NCBI GenBank assembly: GCA_020844525.1
Contig: JAJGAH010000056.1
Span: 1 to 9,858, forward strand
Reading direction: 5' to 3'
Length of the DNA: 9,858 nucleotides
From: Eubacterium sp.
GTDB taxonomy: Bacteria; Bacillota; Clostridia; Lachnospirales; Lachnospiraceae
In this document: one piece after another, positions 1-6,160 of the stretch
How positions within the stretch are numbered: position 1 is the stretch's first letter
How the letters are laid out: the number at the start of each line of letters is the position of its first letter
Program-made: the position numbers and the translations under genes
The notes under the pieces: model-generated
Told to the model about the DNA's origin: nothing
Seen by the model: only the letters and a program-made list of their open reading frames with translations
Databases searched by the model: none

Positions 1-249
1 AATCGCTACAACACCTTCCGGAGCTGTACCAACAACCTGTGTAATAAACATGCTCTCATTGCTGACAAGACTTCTTCCAATTGCGCCAAGAAGACCACCC
101 AGGCCCTTCTTGCTGCTGTTCAGTTTTCCCTCCAGCTTTACATCCTGCATGTATACCATGGCACCATTTTCAATCTTGGCAACCTCACCGCTTCCGAGGT
201 GAATTTTCGCCAGCTGTGATCCAGCATCTCCAACTAATTCTAAGTTCAT
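1..249 (-). CDS. AIM24/TIGR00266-family protein, N-terminal part (runs off left edge)
   Basis: Only the first 83 codons lie in the window; the gene continues past position 1. The start ATG (247-249) has an excellent ribosome binding site, AAGGAGG, a few bases upstream. The protein begins MNLELVGDAGSQLAKIHLGS, and then shows a GAMVYMQDV segment, a Gly-rich stretch (KKGLGGLLGAIGRSL) and a FITQVVG strand. This pattern of 'evidence of a beta strand, GAMVYM, Gly-rich loop, then FxT' is typical of the AIM24 (DUF124, TIGR00266) family, which forms a beta-rich fold. The bacterial members have no firmly established biochemical role. It follows the C11 peptidase gene in the same direction after a 160-nt AT-rich gap, and no convincing terminator was seen between them, so read-through is possible. 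Family assignment is by motif memory only, without a profile search. Confidence 0.75.
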   Translation of the reverse strand, partial: MNLELVGDAGSQLAKIHLGSGEVAKIENGAMVYMQDVKLEGKLNSSKKGLGGLLGAIGRSLVSNESMFITQVVGTAPEGVVAI

Positions 250-338
250 TTCTTTTCCTCCTTTTCTGGAATGTTCAATTCAAAATAAATAACCTTGAGT
301 AAAAATAAATAAAAACCCAAAAATCTATCTATATAACA

Positions 339-360
339 GCATATGCTTGTGATCATATGC
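339..360. repeat. Short inverted repeat in gap before AIM24-family gene
   Basis: GCATATG (339-345) and CATATGC (354-360) are perfect inverted arms with an 8-nt spacer. On the minus strand they lie about 90 nt upstream of the AIM24-family start, followed by a T-rich tract that begins roughly 10 nt later. It could be a protein-binding site or a weak terminator for the C11 gene. The U tract is too far from the stem for a standard intrinsic terminator. A TATAAT hexamer sits just beside it on the minus strand (366-361), but no -35 box is present at the right distance. Confidence 0.3.
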
Positions 361-409
361 ATTATATTAGCTCATACCTCTCAGGCTTCTCAGACCATGC
401 ATACGGCTA

Positions 410-2527
410 TTATGATGCCTGATAAGGAATAATACTGTCGCCCTCAGCCTGCATTTCAACAGGATCGGAATCATAGGTATTGCCAAAAATATCTGTTATT
501 TCATACATATACAGGAAGAATCCGTCTCCGAGATCCTCATCCTCCATAACAACATCATCAGACCATGTAACGGTATCCGTTGTATACCAGATGTTTTCAT
601 CCGTATCCGCCTCATAGGTTGGAAGCAGGAATGCCACTTCATCCCCCTCTTCCAGCGGACGGATACCACGGCTTGTCATAAAAGCGTTAGTGTCTGAACC
701 TGTATCCATTCCGTCATAGATACCAAGTACTCTGTATTCTTCCTTGTTGAAATCGTAAATTGCGCGAAGGTTGGTTTCCTCCCCGTTCACCTCTGCCGGA
801 ATAGAATAGAGGTTATAATTGTCTGTCTCTTCTATCAGCTCTGCGCTGATATATTCTCCTCCGATGGTCATCCAGCTGCCAAAGAAGTTATCTTTAAATG
901 TACCCTTGTCCCAGTCGGCTTCGATATCATTGTCTTCGCCAAGATATACATATTCCGTCGCATCAGCGTCCTCTGAGCCGTCTGTCTCATACCAGAGAAG
1001 GAAGTGTACGGATTTGACCGCATCCAGATCAGATGTGATGGATAAATTCAGATAACCGTCATCGTCCAGACTCTGTTCGAACTGCACATCAAAATCACTG
1101 CCTGTCACCGGTGCAAGATCAGCGAGCTGGCTTTGTATAGCTTCTGAAACGCCGCTGGTACTTTCCACGGACGAACCGGAAACTGTCCCGGTGTCTTCCT
1201 GATCTGAATCATAGGATGACCAGATCTCTGACCAGTCCATACTGTCATAATTGTCCGTCACCGCTGCAATATACTGCAGATATGGCGCATCGTCCGATAT
1301 GCCGGCATAGGCTTCTACTTCCTCCGATGAAACACTGATCGGATAAAATACAGAAATCCCATTAGAGTTTTCTCTCCCGGATCCATGTGTTTCATAGACT
1401 ACCGCGCGGTCTATTGCCTGAAGCAGACCTGTGCCATCGCTCTCTACATAATCCTGCGTATTTTGTACAAGATCCACTACATCAACCATATTGCAGTAGC
1501 CTTCAGAAGGCGTATTGCCGCCATACGATTCAGCCCTGTCAGCACCTGACGCCACCCCGTTCAGTGTCTGAACATTCTCCGCAGCAAGTGCCATTCCGCT
1601 TGTATAGCTGTCAAATTCGCTGTCAAGACTGCTGATTGCTGTAAGATCGACGACAGAAAGTGTAGCCTCATCTGCGACGCCCTGACTGTCGCATTTATCC
1701 ATGAAGGAATCACAGATCACTTTTCCAAGTGTATCGCCCTTCATAGAAGGATTCTCACCCAAAGCATCCAGTACCGTTGTATAATCCCATCCTTCGCCTG
1801 GCTCTGTCTCTTCTGACGCGACAAGATAATAACCTGCGCCGTTCAGAGCCTTTGCTGTTTCCATGCTGGCCATCAGGCAGGCATCGAACCCGATCATATC
1901 AAAGGTACATGGAGAACCACTCACTGCCTCCTGTAACTCAGGCATCGTGAGATTGTCGCTGTCGTAAAGTTCATCGTAACAAACGCCATCTGCATTACCG
2001 CCGCCATGGTCCCAGAGAACCAGCCCATAGTGGGCACTTGGATATTCAGAGACACCCCACTGTATAAAATCTGACAAAGTCGCCGGATCTCCCATCGAAG
2101 CAGAATCAACCGATCCCACTTCTTCCAGATCTCCATCTGTGATCCTGTAGCGCCCAAGCACATCTGCATCGACGACATCATTCTGCCAGGATGAAGTCCC
2201 TCCGGTTTCAACGATGACATTGACATTGTCCGGAAGTGACGCACTGCACATCTCCTCCAGGTTCAGCGTTGCCATGCCACCATCACTTTCAAGATCGGAA
2301 CCACACAGATAGACAAGCAGTGTCCACCCCGGCTCATCACTTCCGGATTCCCCGGGCGTATACGATACGCTCGACAGGGATGTATTCTGAGAATCGGATA
2401 CCACATCCCGGTCCGGTCCATCTGCGCTGTTTTCTGTGCTTCTTGTATTGCTGTCACCGCAGCCGCCCAGAACCGTACCAGTCACAAGAACAGCCGTCAT
2501 GAGCAGTGCAAGTTGTCTATGTTTCAT
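410..2527 (-). CDS. Clostripain-family (C11) cysteine peptidase lipoprotein
   Basis: Predicted 705-aa secreted lipoprotein peptidase. The N-terminus has KHR followed by a hydrophobic segment and the lipobox LGGC (lipid-anchored Cys23), then a Ser/Asp-rich linker to about residue 65. The C11 domain follows: WTLLVYLCGSDLES strand, YGLVLWDHGGG with the probable catalytic His174, and DMIGFDACLMASMETA with the probable nucleophile Cys217. Further C11 landmarks are ASEETEPGEGWDY and a later NSNGISVFYP segment. Family members cleave after Arg or Lys and many self-process. The last roughly 240 residues form an acidic, probably beta-rich region that I do not recognise. The start is uncertain: two ATGs (2533 and 2527) lie 4 and 10 nt after GAGGAG, and I chose the second for spacing. 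Longer upstream codons in this frame overlap the preceding gene and are unlikely. The gene overlaps the end of the small membrane protein gene, implying translational coupling. Confidence 0.9.
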   Translation of the reverse strand: MKHRQLALLMTAVLVTGTVLGGCGDSNTRSTENSADGPDRDVVSDSQNTSLSSVSYTPGESGSDEPGWTLLVYLCGSDLESDGGMATLNLEEMCSASLPDNVNVIVETGGTSSWQNDVVDADVLGRYRITDGDLEEVGSVDSASMGDPATLSDFIQWGVSEYPSAHYGLVLWDHGGGNADGVCYDELYDSDNLTMPELQEAVSGSPCTFDMIGFDACLMASMETAKALNGAGYYLVASEETEPGEGWDYTTVLDALGENPSMKGDTLGKVICDSFMDKCDSQGVADEATLSVVDLTAISSLDSEFDSYTSGMALAAENVQTLNGVASGADRAESYGGNTPSEGYCNMVDVVDLVQNTQDYVESDGTGLLQAIDRAVVYETHGSGRENSNGISVFYPISVSSEEVEAYAGISDDAPYLQYIAAVTDNYDSMDWSEIWSSYDSDQEDTGTVSGSSVESTSGVSEAIQSQLADLAPVTGSDFDVQFEQSLDDDGYLNLSITSDLDAVKSVHFLLWYETDGSEDADATEYVYLGEDNDIEADWDKGTFKDNFFGSWMTIGGEYISAELIEETDNYNLYSIPAEVNGEETNLRAIYDFNKEEYRVLGIYDGMDTGSDTNAFMTSRGIRPLEEGDEVAFLLPTYEADTDENIWYTTDTVTWSDDVVMEDEDLGDGFFLYMYEITDIFGNTYDSDPVEMQAEGDSIIPYQAS

Positions 2528-2834
2528 GGTCATTTTTCTCCTCGTACTGCGGTTCCTGCGGACCCGACTCCTCTCGGTTTCTTCGCGTAAGCTCCTCAAA
2601 CTCTTTCTCGAATTTCTGATCTGACATGTGTTCCAGCTTGCGCAGAAGTATAAACAGAAAAAAATTCACAACAATCAGGACAATGCCAAGTTCAGGGCCT
2701 CCTGAAAAAAGTGCAATGATACCGAACAGAAAAAAGATGATAACCAGGACGTAAAAAAGCATTTTCAGGCTGATCACAACATTCTCCCAGAGGATACAGA
2801 TTGCCTGCCAAACCTTTTTCAACACTTTTTTCAT
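2517..2834 (-). CDS. Small two-helix membrane protein (105 aa), function unknown
   Basis: The ATG at 2834 is preceded by GGGAGGT at 5-nt spacing. The protein starts with a basic amphipathic segment (MKKVLKKVW), has two hydrophobic stretches (about residues 25-44 and 48-64) separated by a SGGPE turn, and ends in a highly charged Glu/Arg-rich cytoplasmic-looking tail. By the positive-inside rule both termini should be cytoplasmic. I recognise no family. It sits 20 nt after the response regulator gene, and its last codons overlap the start of the C11 peptidase lipoprotein, so the three genes are very likely co-transcribed. A role assisting or sensing at the membrane for the neighbouring regulator or peptidase is possible, but that is a guess from position. 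Confidence 0.8.
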   Translation of the reverse strand: MKKVLKKVWQAICILWENVVISLKMLFYVLVIIFFLFGIIALFSGGPELGIVLIVVNFFLFILLRKLEHMSDQKFEKEFEELTRRNREESGPQEPQYEEKNDHET

Positions 2835-2854
2835 AACTACCTCCCGGCATCCGT

Positions 2855-3601
2855 CTATTCGTCCGCCCCCTGTCCCTCATCCTTCCATCCTTCAGCGATG
2901 GAAAAAAGATAATGTTCATATGCTCTTTTAGCTGCGAAAAATCCCTGCCGGTGGATATGAACCTGTTCGCCGTCCTGCATCACAAAGGTCAGCAGTTCCC
3001 GGTCGATACCGCAGATCTTGGAGAGGTTGACCAGAAAGCTCTTGTGACAACGGAAAAAATACTTCTCTGGAAATTTCCCCATCTCGTCATCCAGTCTTCC
3101 ACGAAAGACCAGCTCCTGTCCATCATCCATATGAAGACAGATGCTTTTCCCTCTCTGCTCCGCAAAGAGGATACAGTCGAAGGGAACCCTTATTCTCTCT
3201 CCTCCTGATTCACCCTCAAAATGAGGCTCCGATTCCTTCTTGCGGATCACATCCTGAATAAGGTCTCTGATATCTTCCTCCTTGACGGGTTTTTCAAGAT
3301 AGCGGGCGGCACGAAGACGATAAGATTCCAGTGCAAAATCCTGGCTGGTTGTGGCAATAGCCGCGATCACGCGTGTATCCTTCTTTCGAATCTGCTCCAG
3401 GGCATCGATCCCTGTCATCTTATCCATATAAATGTCAAGAATCAGAAGATCGAACTTCCCAGGATAAAAATGATCCAGTAGATCCTCTGCGCTTTCAAAT
3501 GCCTCTGTCGTAATCTTTTCCGCAGATTCCGTTACCATACCCAGAAGCCGGACACGCGATTCCTTATCGTCTTCACATATGCCTACCCGAAGCTGCTCCA
3601 T
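2855..3601 (-). CDS. LytTR-family response regulator
   Basis: A 248-aa two-domain regulator of the LytTR/AlgR/AgrA type. The receiver domain (about 1-122) has the acidic pocket E10-D11-D12, the probable phospho-acceptor D56 in LLILDIYMD, and K104 in the YLEKP motif. The C-terminal LytTR DNA-binding domain (about 136-235) shows the hallmark YFFRCHKSFLVNL segment and a following HIHR motif. Such regulators bind paired direct repeats in promoters and often control secreted or surface functions in Firmicutes. No sensor histidine kinase gene lies next to it in this window, so the phosphodonor is unknown. The start ATG has only a distant AAAGGA, so translation initiation may be weak. An 8-bp perfect hairpin sits just upstream. 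The immediate downstream genes (a small membrane protein and a C11 peptidase) are its most likely operon partners. Confidence 0.92.
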   Translation of the reverse strand: MEQLRVGICEDDKESRVRLLGMVTESAEKITTEAFESAEDLLDHFYPGKFDLLILDIYMDKMTGIDALEQIRKKDTRVIAAIATTSQDFALESYRLRAARYLEKPVKEEDIRDLIQDVIRKKESEPHFEGESGGERIRVPFDCILFAEQRGKSICLHMDDGQELVFRGRLDDEMGKFPEKYFFRCHKSFLVNLSKICGIDRELLTFVMQDGEQVHIHRQGFFAAKRAYEHYLFSIAEGWKDEGQGADE

Positions 3602-3636
3602 GCTGTCAACCGTTCCTTTCCAAAACTGATATTCAC

Positions 3637-3658
3637 GCAGACAGTCAAGCCTGTCTGC
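3637..3658. repeat. Perfect 8-bp inverted repeat between DUF4190-like and regulator genes
   Basis: GCAGACAG (3637-3644) and CTGTCTGC (3651-3658) flank a 6-nt loop. The repeat occupies most of the 63-nt gap between the DUF4190-like stop and the LytTR regulator start. No U tract follows on the minus strand, so it is not a standard terminator. It could be an operator for self-regulation, or an RNA hairpin that stabilises or separates the two parts of the transcript. Confidence 0.5.
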
Positions 3659-3664
3659 TTATCC

Positions 3665-3958
3665 TTACATGCTGGTGCTTACAGCGCCAATTCCGCTTAC
3701 CACAGCACCTACAATAAATGCTGCTACAATAATACCGATGATTCCGGCGATCACCGTGATGATAGAAATAATAAAGCCGGCCTTGCGGATACCCTCATCG
3801 TTACCTTCCTTCTTTGCATTCTTTGAAAGAACCATGCCAACGATTCCAAGAATAATAGATACAATAGCGGAATATCCGAAGAAGCAGAAAATAAAACCAA
3901 CGATACTAACAACTAAACTTGCAATCGCTTTTCCATGTGCAGGTGCGTTCTGATTCAT
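3665..3958 (-). CDS. DUF4190-like small membrane protein (97 aa)
   Basis: The start ATG (3958) is preceded by AAGGAG at good spacing. After a short polar N-terminus (MNQNAPAHGK) there are hydrophobic stretches at about 11-28 and 29-45, a charged loop SKNAKKEGNDEGIRKAG, and a long hydrophobic Ile/Val/Gly-rich C-terminal half (about 60-92). The arrangement of a GKAIASLVVSIVG-like start, Gly-rich helices and a Lys-rich loop before a second G-start helix resembles DUF4190 proteins, which are common small membrane proteins of unknown function in Firmicutes and Actinobacteria. It lies between the 128-aa unknown gene (75 nt upstream) and the LytTR regulator (63 nt downstream), all in the same direction. 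Role unknown. Confidence 0.8.
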   Translation of the reverse strand: MNQNAPAHGKAIASLVVSIVGFIFCFFGYSAIVSIILGIVGMVLSKNAKKEGNDEGIRKAGFIISIITVIAGIIGIIVAAFIVGAVVSGIGAVSTSM

Positions 3959-3986
3959 AATTTGTCTCCTTTTATTTTAACTTATC

Positions 3987-4006
3987 TTATTGGATTTTAT
4001 TGGATA
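3987..4006. repeat. Two 10-bp tandem direct repeats upstream of DUF4190-like gene
   Basis: TTATTGGAT occurs at 3987-3995 and again at 3997-4005, a 10-bp period, which is one DNA helical turn. The pair lies about 30-45 nt upstream of the DUF4190-like start, in a 75-nt AT-rich gap. A regulator binding the same DNA face twice is possible, but AT-rich sequence yields such repeats by chance. Confidence 0.3.
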
Positions 4007-4033
4007 CTTTTTTGTATTTGCCTTAATCTTCAA

Positions 4034-4420
4034 TTAAAGACCTAATGCATTCAGCTCTTCAACTGTGATGTCAATCAGTTTCTCAGCTGTCTTCGTATTC
4101 TTGCTGAAAACACCTCTCATATTGAGCAGTCCTCCAGTGAGATCATTTAAAGCTGTATTTACGACAGCATTGCCTGCGCCGGCAATTTCCTGTTTGGAGA
4201 GCTGGAATTTGTTCGTTTTGCTTTTCCCAACTCCTACGACCGGGATGATCCAGATCTGGTTTCTGCGATCCAGCGGCGGGAATGTAACGATGGTGCTGAA
4301 TCCATGCTTTGTCAGTGCTGGTGCTCCTGCTGAGAAGCTTTTGTCCTTGATCGCATCATAGAACTCCTCAATTGTGTACTCGTTCTTCGTCTTGACTGTT
4401 TTGATTTTTACTCCAAGCAT
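4034..4420 (-). CDS. Unrecognised 128-aa soluble protein
   Basis: The ATG at 4420 follows a very good AGGAGGT site at about 7-nt spacing, and the stop is TAA. I do not recognise the family. The sequence has no signal peptide or membrane helix. It starts with a basic strand (MLGVKIKTVKTK), then an acidic helix (IEEFYDAIKDK), a strand-rich middle (STIVTFPPLDRRNQIWIIPVVGVG), a small-residue helix (AGAGNAVVNTALNDLTGG) and a C-terminal helix ITVEELNALGL. This reads as a compact alpha/beta domain. It is first in the run of minus-strand genes leading to the LytTR regulator and C11 peptidase. No clear promoter was found upstream. Homologues and role should be sought with profile methods. Confidence 0.75.
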   Translation of the reverse strand: MLGVKIKTVKTKNEYTIEEFYDAIKDKSFSAGAPALTKHGFSTIVTFPPLDRRNQIWIIPVVGVGKSKTNKFQLSKQEIAGAGNAVVNTALNDLTGGLLNMRGVFSKNTKTAEKLIDITVEELNALGL

Positions 4421-5241
4421 TTTGTAACCTCCTCATACAATTATTAAGATCATATTCTGAACGCCTCATTCTGTTCCTGAAGAGTGATTTCTCTGCTGCT
4501 GCGTTCCTGTCTCTTTGGTACGATCTCATTATGTCAGAGTCACCTTTGTCTTTGTAGTACAGAAAAACGGGATTGCCTGGAAAAAATGGTGCTTGATTAT
4601 ATGATAGCCATACAGTATAATATAGTTTTTACTTTAACTATTTGTTGTTTTTTCTGTTCCCATGTCGTCTGCCATGCATTTATTTCCATGTCACCTGTTT
4701 TGTATCTCTTCATCTTTTTGTATTGCTTATTTTTGTATTGCTCACTTTGCAAATACAAGCGTCATGTAATATACCCCTCACCTTGTTTCACCCCGCAAGC
4801 ATCATCTGACTTTGTCTTCTCTCCATTATTCCTGGATATCAATCTCTGCTCATGGAATTTTTCCCTACTTTCTACCTAATAATGCTTTCGAAAATGCACT
4901 TTTTCAGATATTTTCTGCTCCCCTGTCCCCAGTACAGTCACATGCAGCATCTCGGCCTTCCATTCTTTCATGAATCAATAGAAAATAAAAAAGCCTGAAT
5001 GGAACGAATATTTTGCATTTGTCAAGTGCCAATTATGTAATAAATAGTCGAAAAGCTGTACTTTTTTACAAATCACACTTCATGCATAATATGCTTAAAG
5101 TTGTTGCAGACAACACCTCATTACCCTGATACAGGAGAATGAGAAAACTTATACTTCACGTCATTCATAGAGCCAGTTGTCCTGCAGCACAAAAAATTTT
5201 AAATTTGGGAATAATCCCGCAATATCAGGAGGAAAATGATA
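4421..5241. other. Long AT-rich intergenic region between divergent genes
   Basis: About 820 nt with no gene I can support, between divergently read genes. The plus strand of 4484-4879 stays open as a Cys/Phe/Leu-rich reading frame, but it starts at GTG without a ribosome binding site and looks like an accident of pyrimidine-rich sequence. An 8-bp inverted repeat, TTCCATTC (4958-4965) and GAATGGAA (4997-5004), has a 31-nt loop and is of doubtful meaning. The 3' end carries the likely promoter and leader of the Ser-rich lipoprotein. The region might hold an unannotated small RNA or decayed gene; nothing in it is decisive. Confidence 0.5.
5065..5092 (+). promoter_or_regulatory. Candidate promoter of Ser-rich lipoprotein gene
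   Basis: TTTACA (5065-5070) and TAATAT (5087-5092) are separated by 16 nt, matching sigma-A boxes at 5/6 and 4/6. This would give a leader of about 145 nt to the lipoprotein start. Other hexamers nearby (CATAAT, TATGCT) fit less well in spacing. The sequence is AT-rich, so chance matches are common. Confidence 0.3.
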
Positions 5242-5892
5242 ATGAAAAACAAACTTGTCGCTATTCTTGTTACCGGTGTACTGTCCTGCTCCATCCTTGC
5301 CGGATGCGGATCAGGCAGTGATGCTTCCAGCGCTTCTGCAAGCAGCTCCAGCAGCTATACAGAGGATGCCAGCAGCTCTGCAGATTCCAGCAGTTATGCA
5401 GATTCCAGCAGCTATGAAGATGTTTCCAGTGATTCCGTAGCTTCAGCAAGCGCTTCCGTAGACACAGCAAGCACTTCCTCAGATGGCACCTTCTCTCTTG
5501 GAGATGTAACTGCAGACATGATTCAGACCGGTCTGTACGCGAAGGATGACAGCGGGAATGAACTGGTCTTCGCTTTATTCCAGGGACCGGATAGCAATAA
5601 TTATGTGGCGCTGATTACAGTCGACACAGACGGCACCGGAGACGTTCTCTGCGGTCAGTACACAGCTACCCAGAAAGAATCCGGAGATGACGGAATCACC
5701 TGGACTGTACTTGACGGAACAGATGTATATACCGGCAACACCTTCAGCATTGGCTGCGTTGAGGGAGATGACGGTTCTGCAGCTTTCTATGATCAGAATG
5801 GCACGACTTACACCGCTGAGTACCTGGACGCAGATCAGACCATCACTTACTTTGGCACTGCAGTTGGTTTACTTGCAGCAAATGGTCAGTAA
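5242..5892 (+). CDS. Secreted lipoprotein with Ser-rich linker, function unknown
   Basis: A 216-aa predicted lipoprotein. It has KNK, a hydrophobic core, and the lipobox LAGC with lipidated Cys22. Residues 23-82 form a linker that is roughly half Ser, with Ala, Asp and Tyr, including a tandem ADSSSY-ADSSSY. Residues 83-216 form an acidic, strand-rich globular domain (TFSLGDVTADMIQTGLYA, ELVFALFQGPDSNNYVALIT, AAFYDQNGTTYTAEYL) that I do not recognise. The linker probably holds this domain away from the membrane through the cell wall. AGGAGG (5227-5232) lies 9 nt before the ATG at 5242 and 3 nt before an ATG at 5236; I chose 5242 for spacing, and the alternative adds two residues. The gene is monocistronic, with a long upstream gap and a strong terminator 57 nt after the stop. 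It could bind a ligand or wall component, but the sequence does not say which. Confidence 0.88.
   Translation: MKNKLVAILVTGVLSCSILAGCGSGSDASSASASSSSSYTEDASSSADSSSYADSSSYEDVSSDSVASASASVDTASTSSDGTFSLGDVTADMIQTGLYAKDDSGNELVFALFQGPDSNNYVALITVDTDGTGDVLCGQYTATQKESGDDGITWTVLDGTDVYTGNTFSIGCVEGDDGSAAFYDQNGTTYTAEYLDADQTITYFGTAVGLLAANGQ
5380..5415 (+). repeat. Two 18-nt tandem units in Ser-rich linker
   Basis: The units at 5380-5397 and 5398-5415 differ at one base (T/C at a synonymous Tyr-preceding Ser codon) and encode ADSSSY twice. A more degenerate Ser-rich stretch precedes them. The repeat is in frame, so copy-number change would lengthen or shorten the lipoprotein linker without disrupting the globular domain. 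Confidence 0.7.
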
Positions 5893-5948
5893 TCAAATGC
5901 TTTGAACACGGAATATGTATATCTGTACATTCCGTCAGACAATTACAG

Positions 5949-5981
5949 AAAAAGAGAGTCCTGAGTTGGACTCTCTTTTTT
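5949..5981 (+). terminator. Intrinsic terminator after Ser-rich lipoprotein gene
   Basis: GAGAGTCC (5954-5961) pairs with GGACTCTC (5968-5975) around a 6-nt loop. The stem is extended by an A-tract on the left and six T's on the right (5976-5981), with more T's shortly after. This is a textbook Rho-independent terminator. The A-tract side means it could also work on the opposite strand. Confidence 0.92.
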
Positions 5982-6160
5982 CTGTTTTTGCATAGAAATA
6001 CGCAAAATATCACATGCGATATCTGTATCCATCAGCCATCCTTAGGATTGCAACCAAAAATTCATCGTGGTAAAGTGAATGTGCAGATGCAGGTTTCCAA
6101 TAAATTTTTTCTCATTATTTTATTGGGAATGATATATAGTTATGAAACAGGAGAAAATAT

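Noticed and set aside
1921..2244. 107-codon minus-strand frame inside the C11 peptidase gene
   Set aside because: Alternative frame overlapping the conserved His and Cys motifs of the peptidase; Met-rich shadow without a start signal.
4421..4500. LytTR-type paired direct repeats (TTCAG twice, about 20 bp apart) upstream of the 128-aa gene
   Set aside because: Shared core is only about 6 bp and does not match the usual LytTR site consensus.
4484..4879. 131-codon plus-strand reading frame, Cys/Phe/Leu-rich
   Set aside because: Starts at GTG without a ribosome binding site, has an odd low-complexity composition, and reads like pyrimidine-rich non-coding DNA.
4958..5004. 8-bp inverted repeat with 31-nt loop as a terminator
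   Set aside because: Loop too long and no T-run after either arm; expected by chance in AT-rich sequence of this length.
5139..5321. 60-codon plus-strand frame before the Ser-rich lipoprotein
   Set aside because: Its GGAG is only 1 nt from the ATG and the frame overlaps the signal peptide of the lipoprotein out of phase.
5990..6160. Riboswitch or T-box leader before aroC
   Set aside because: No T-box GGTGGNACC-type motif, no terminator/antiterminator pair and no known aptamer pattern seen.
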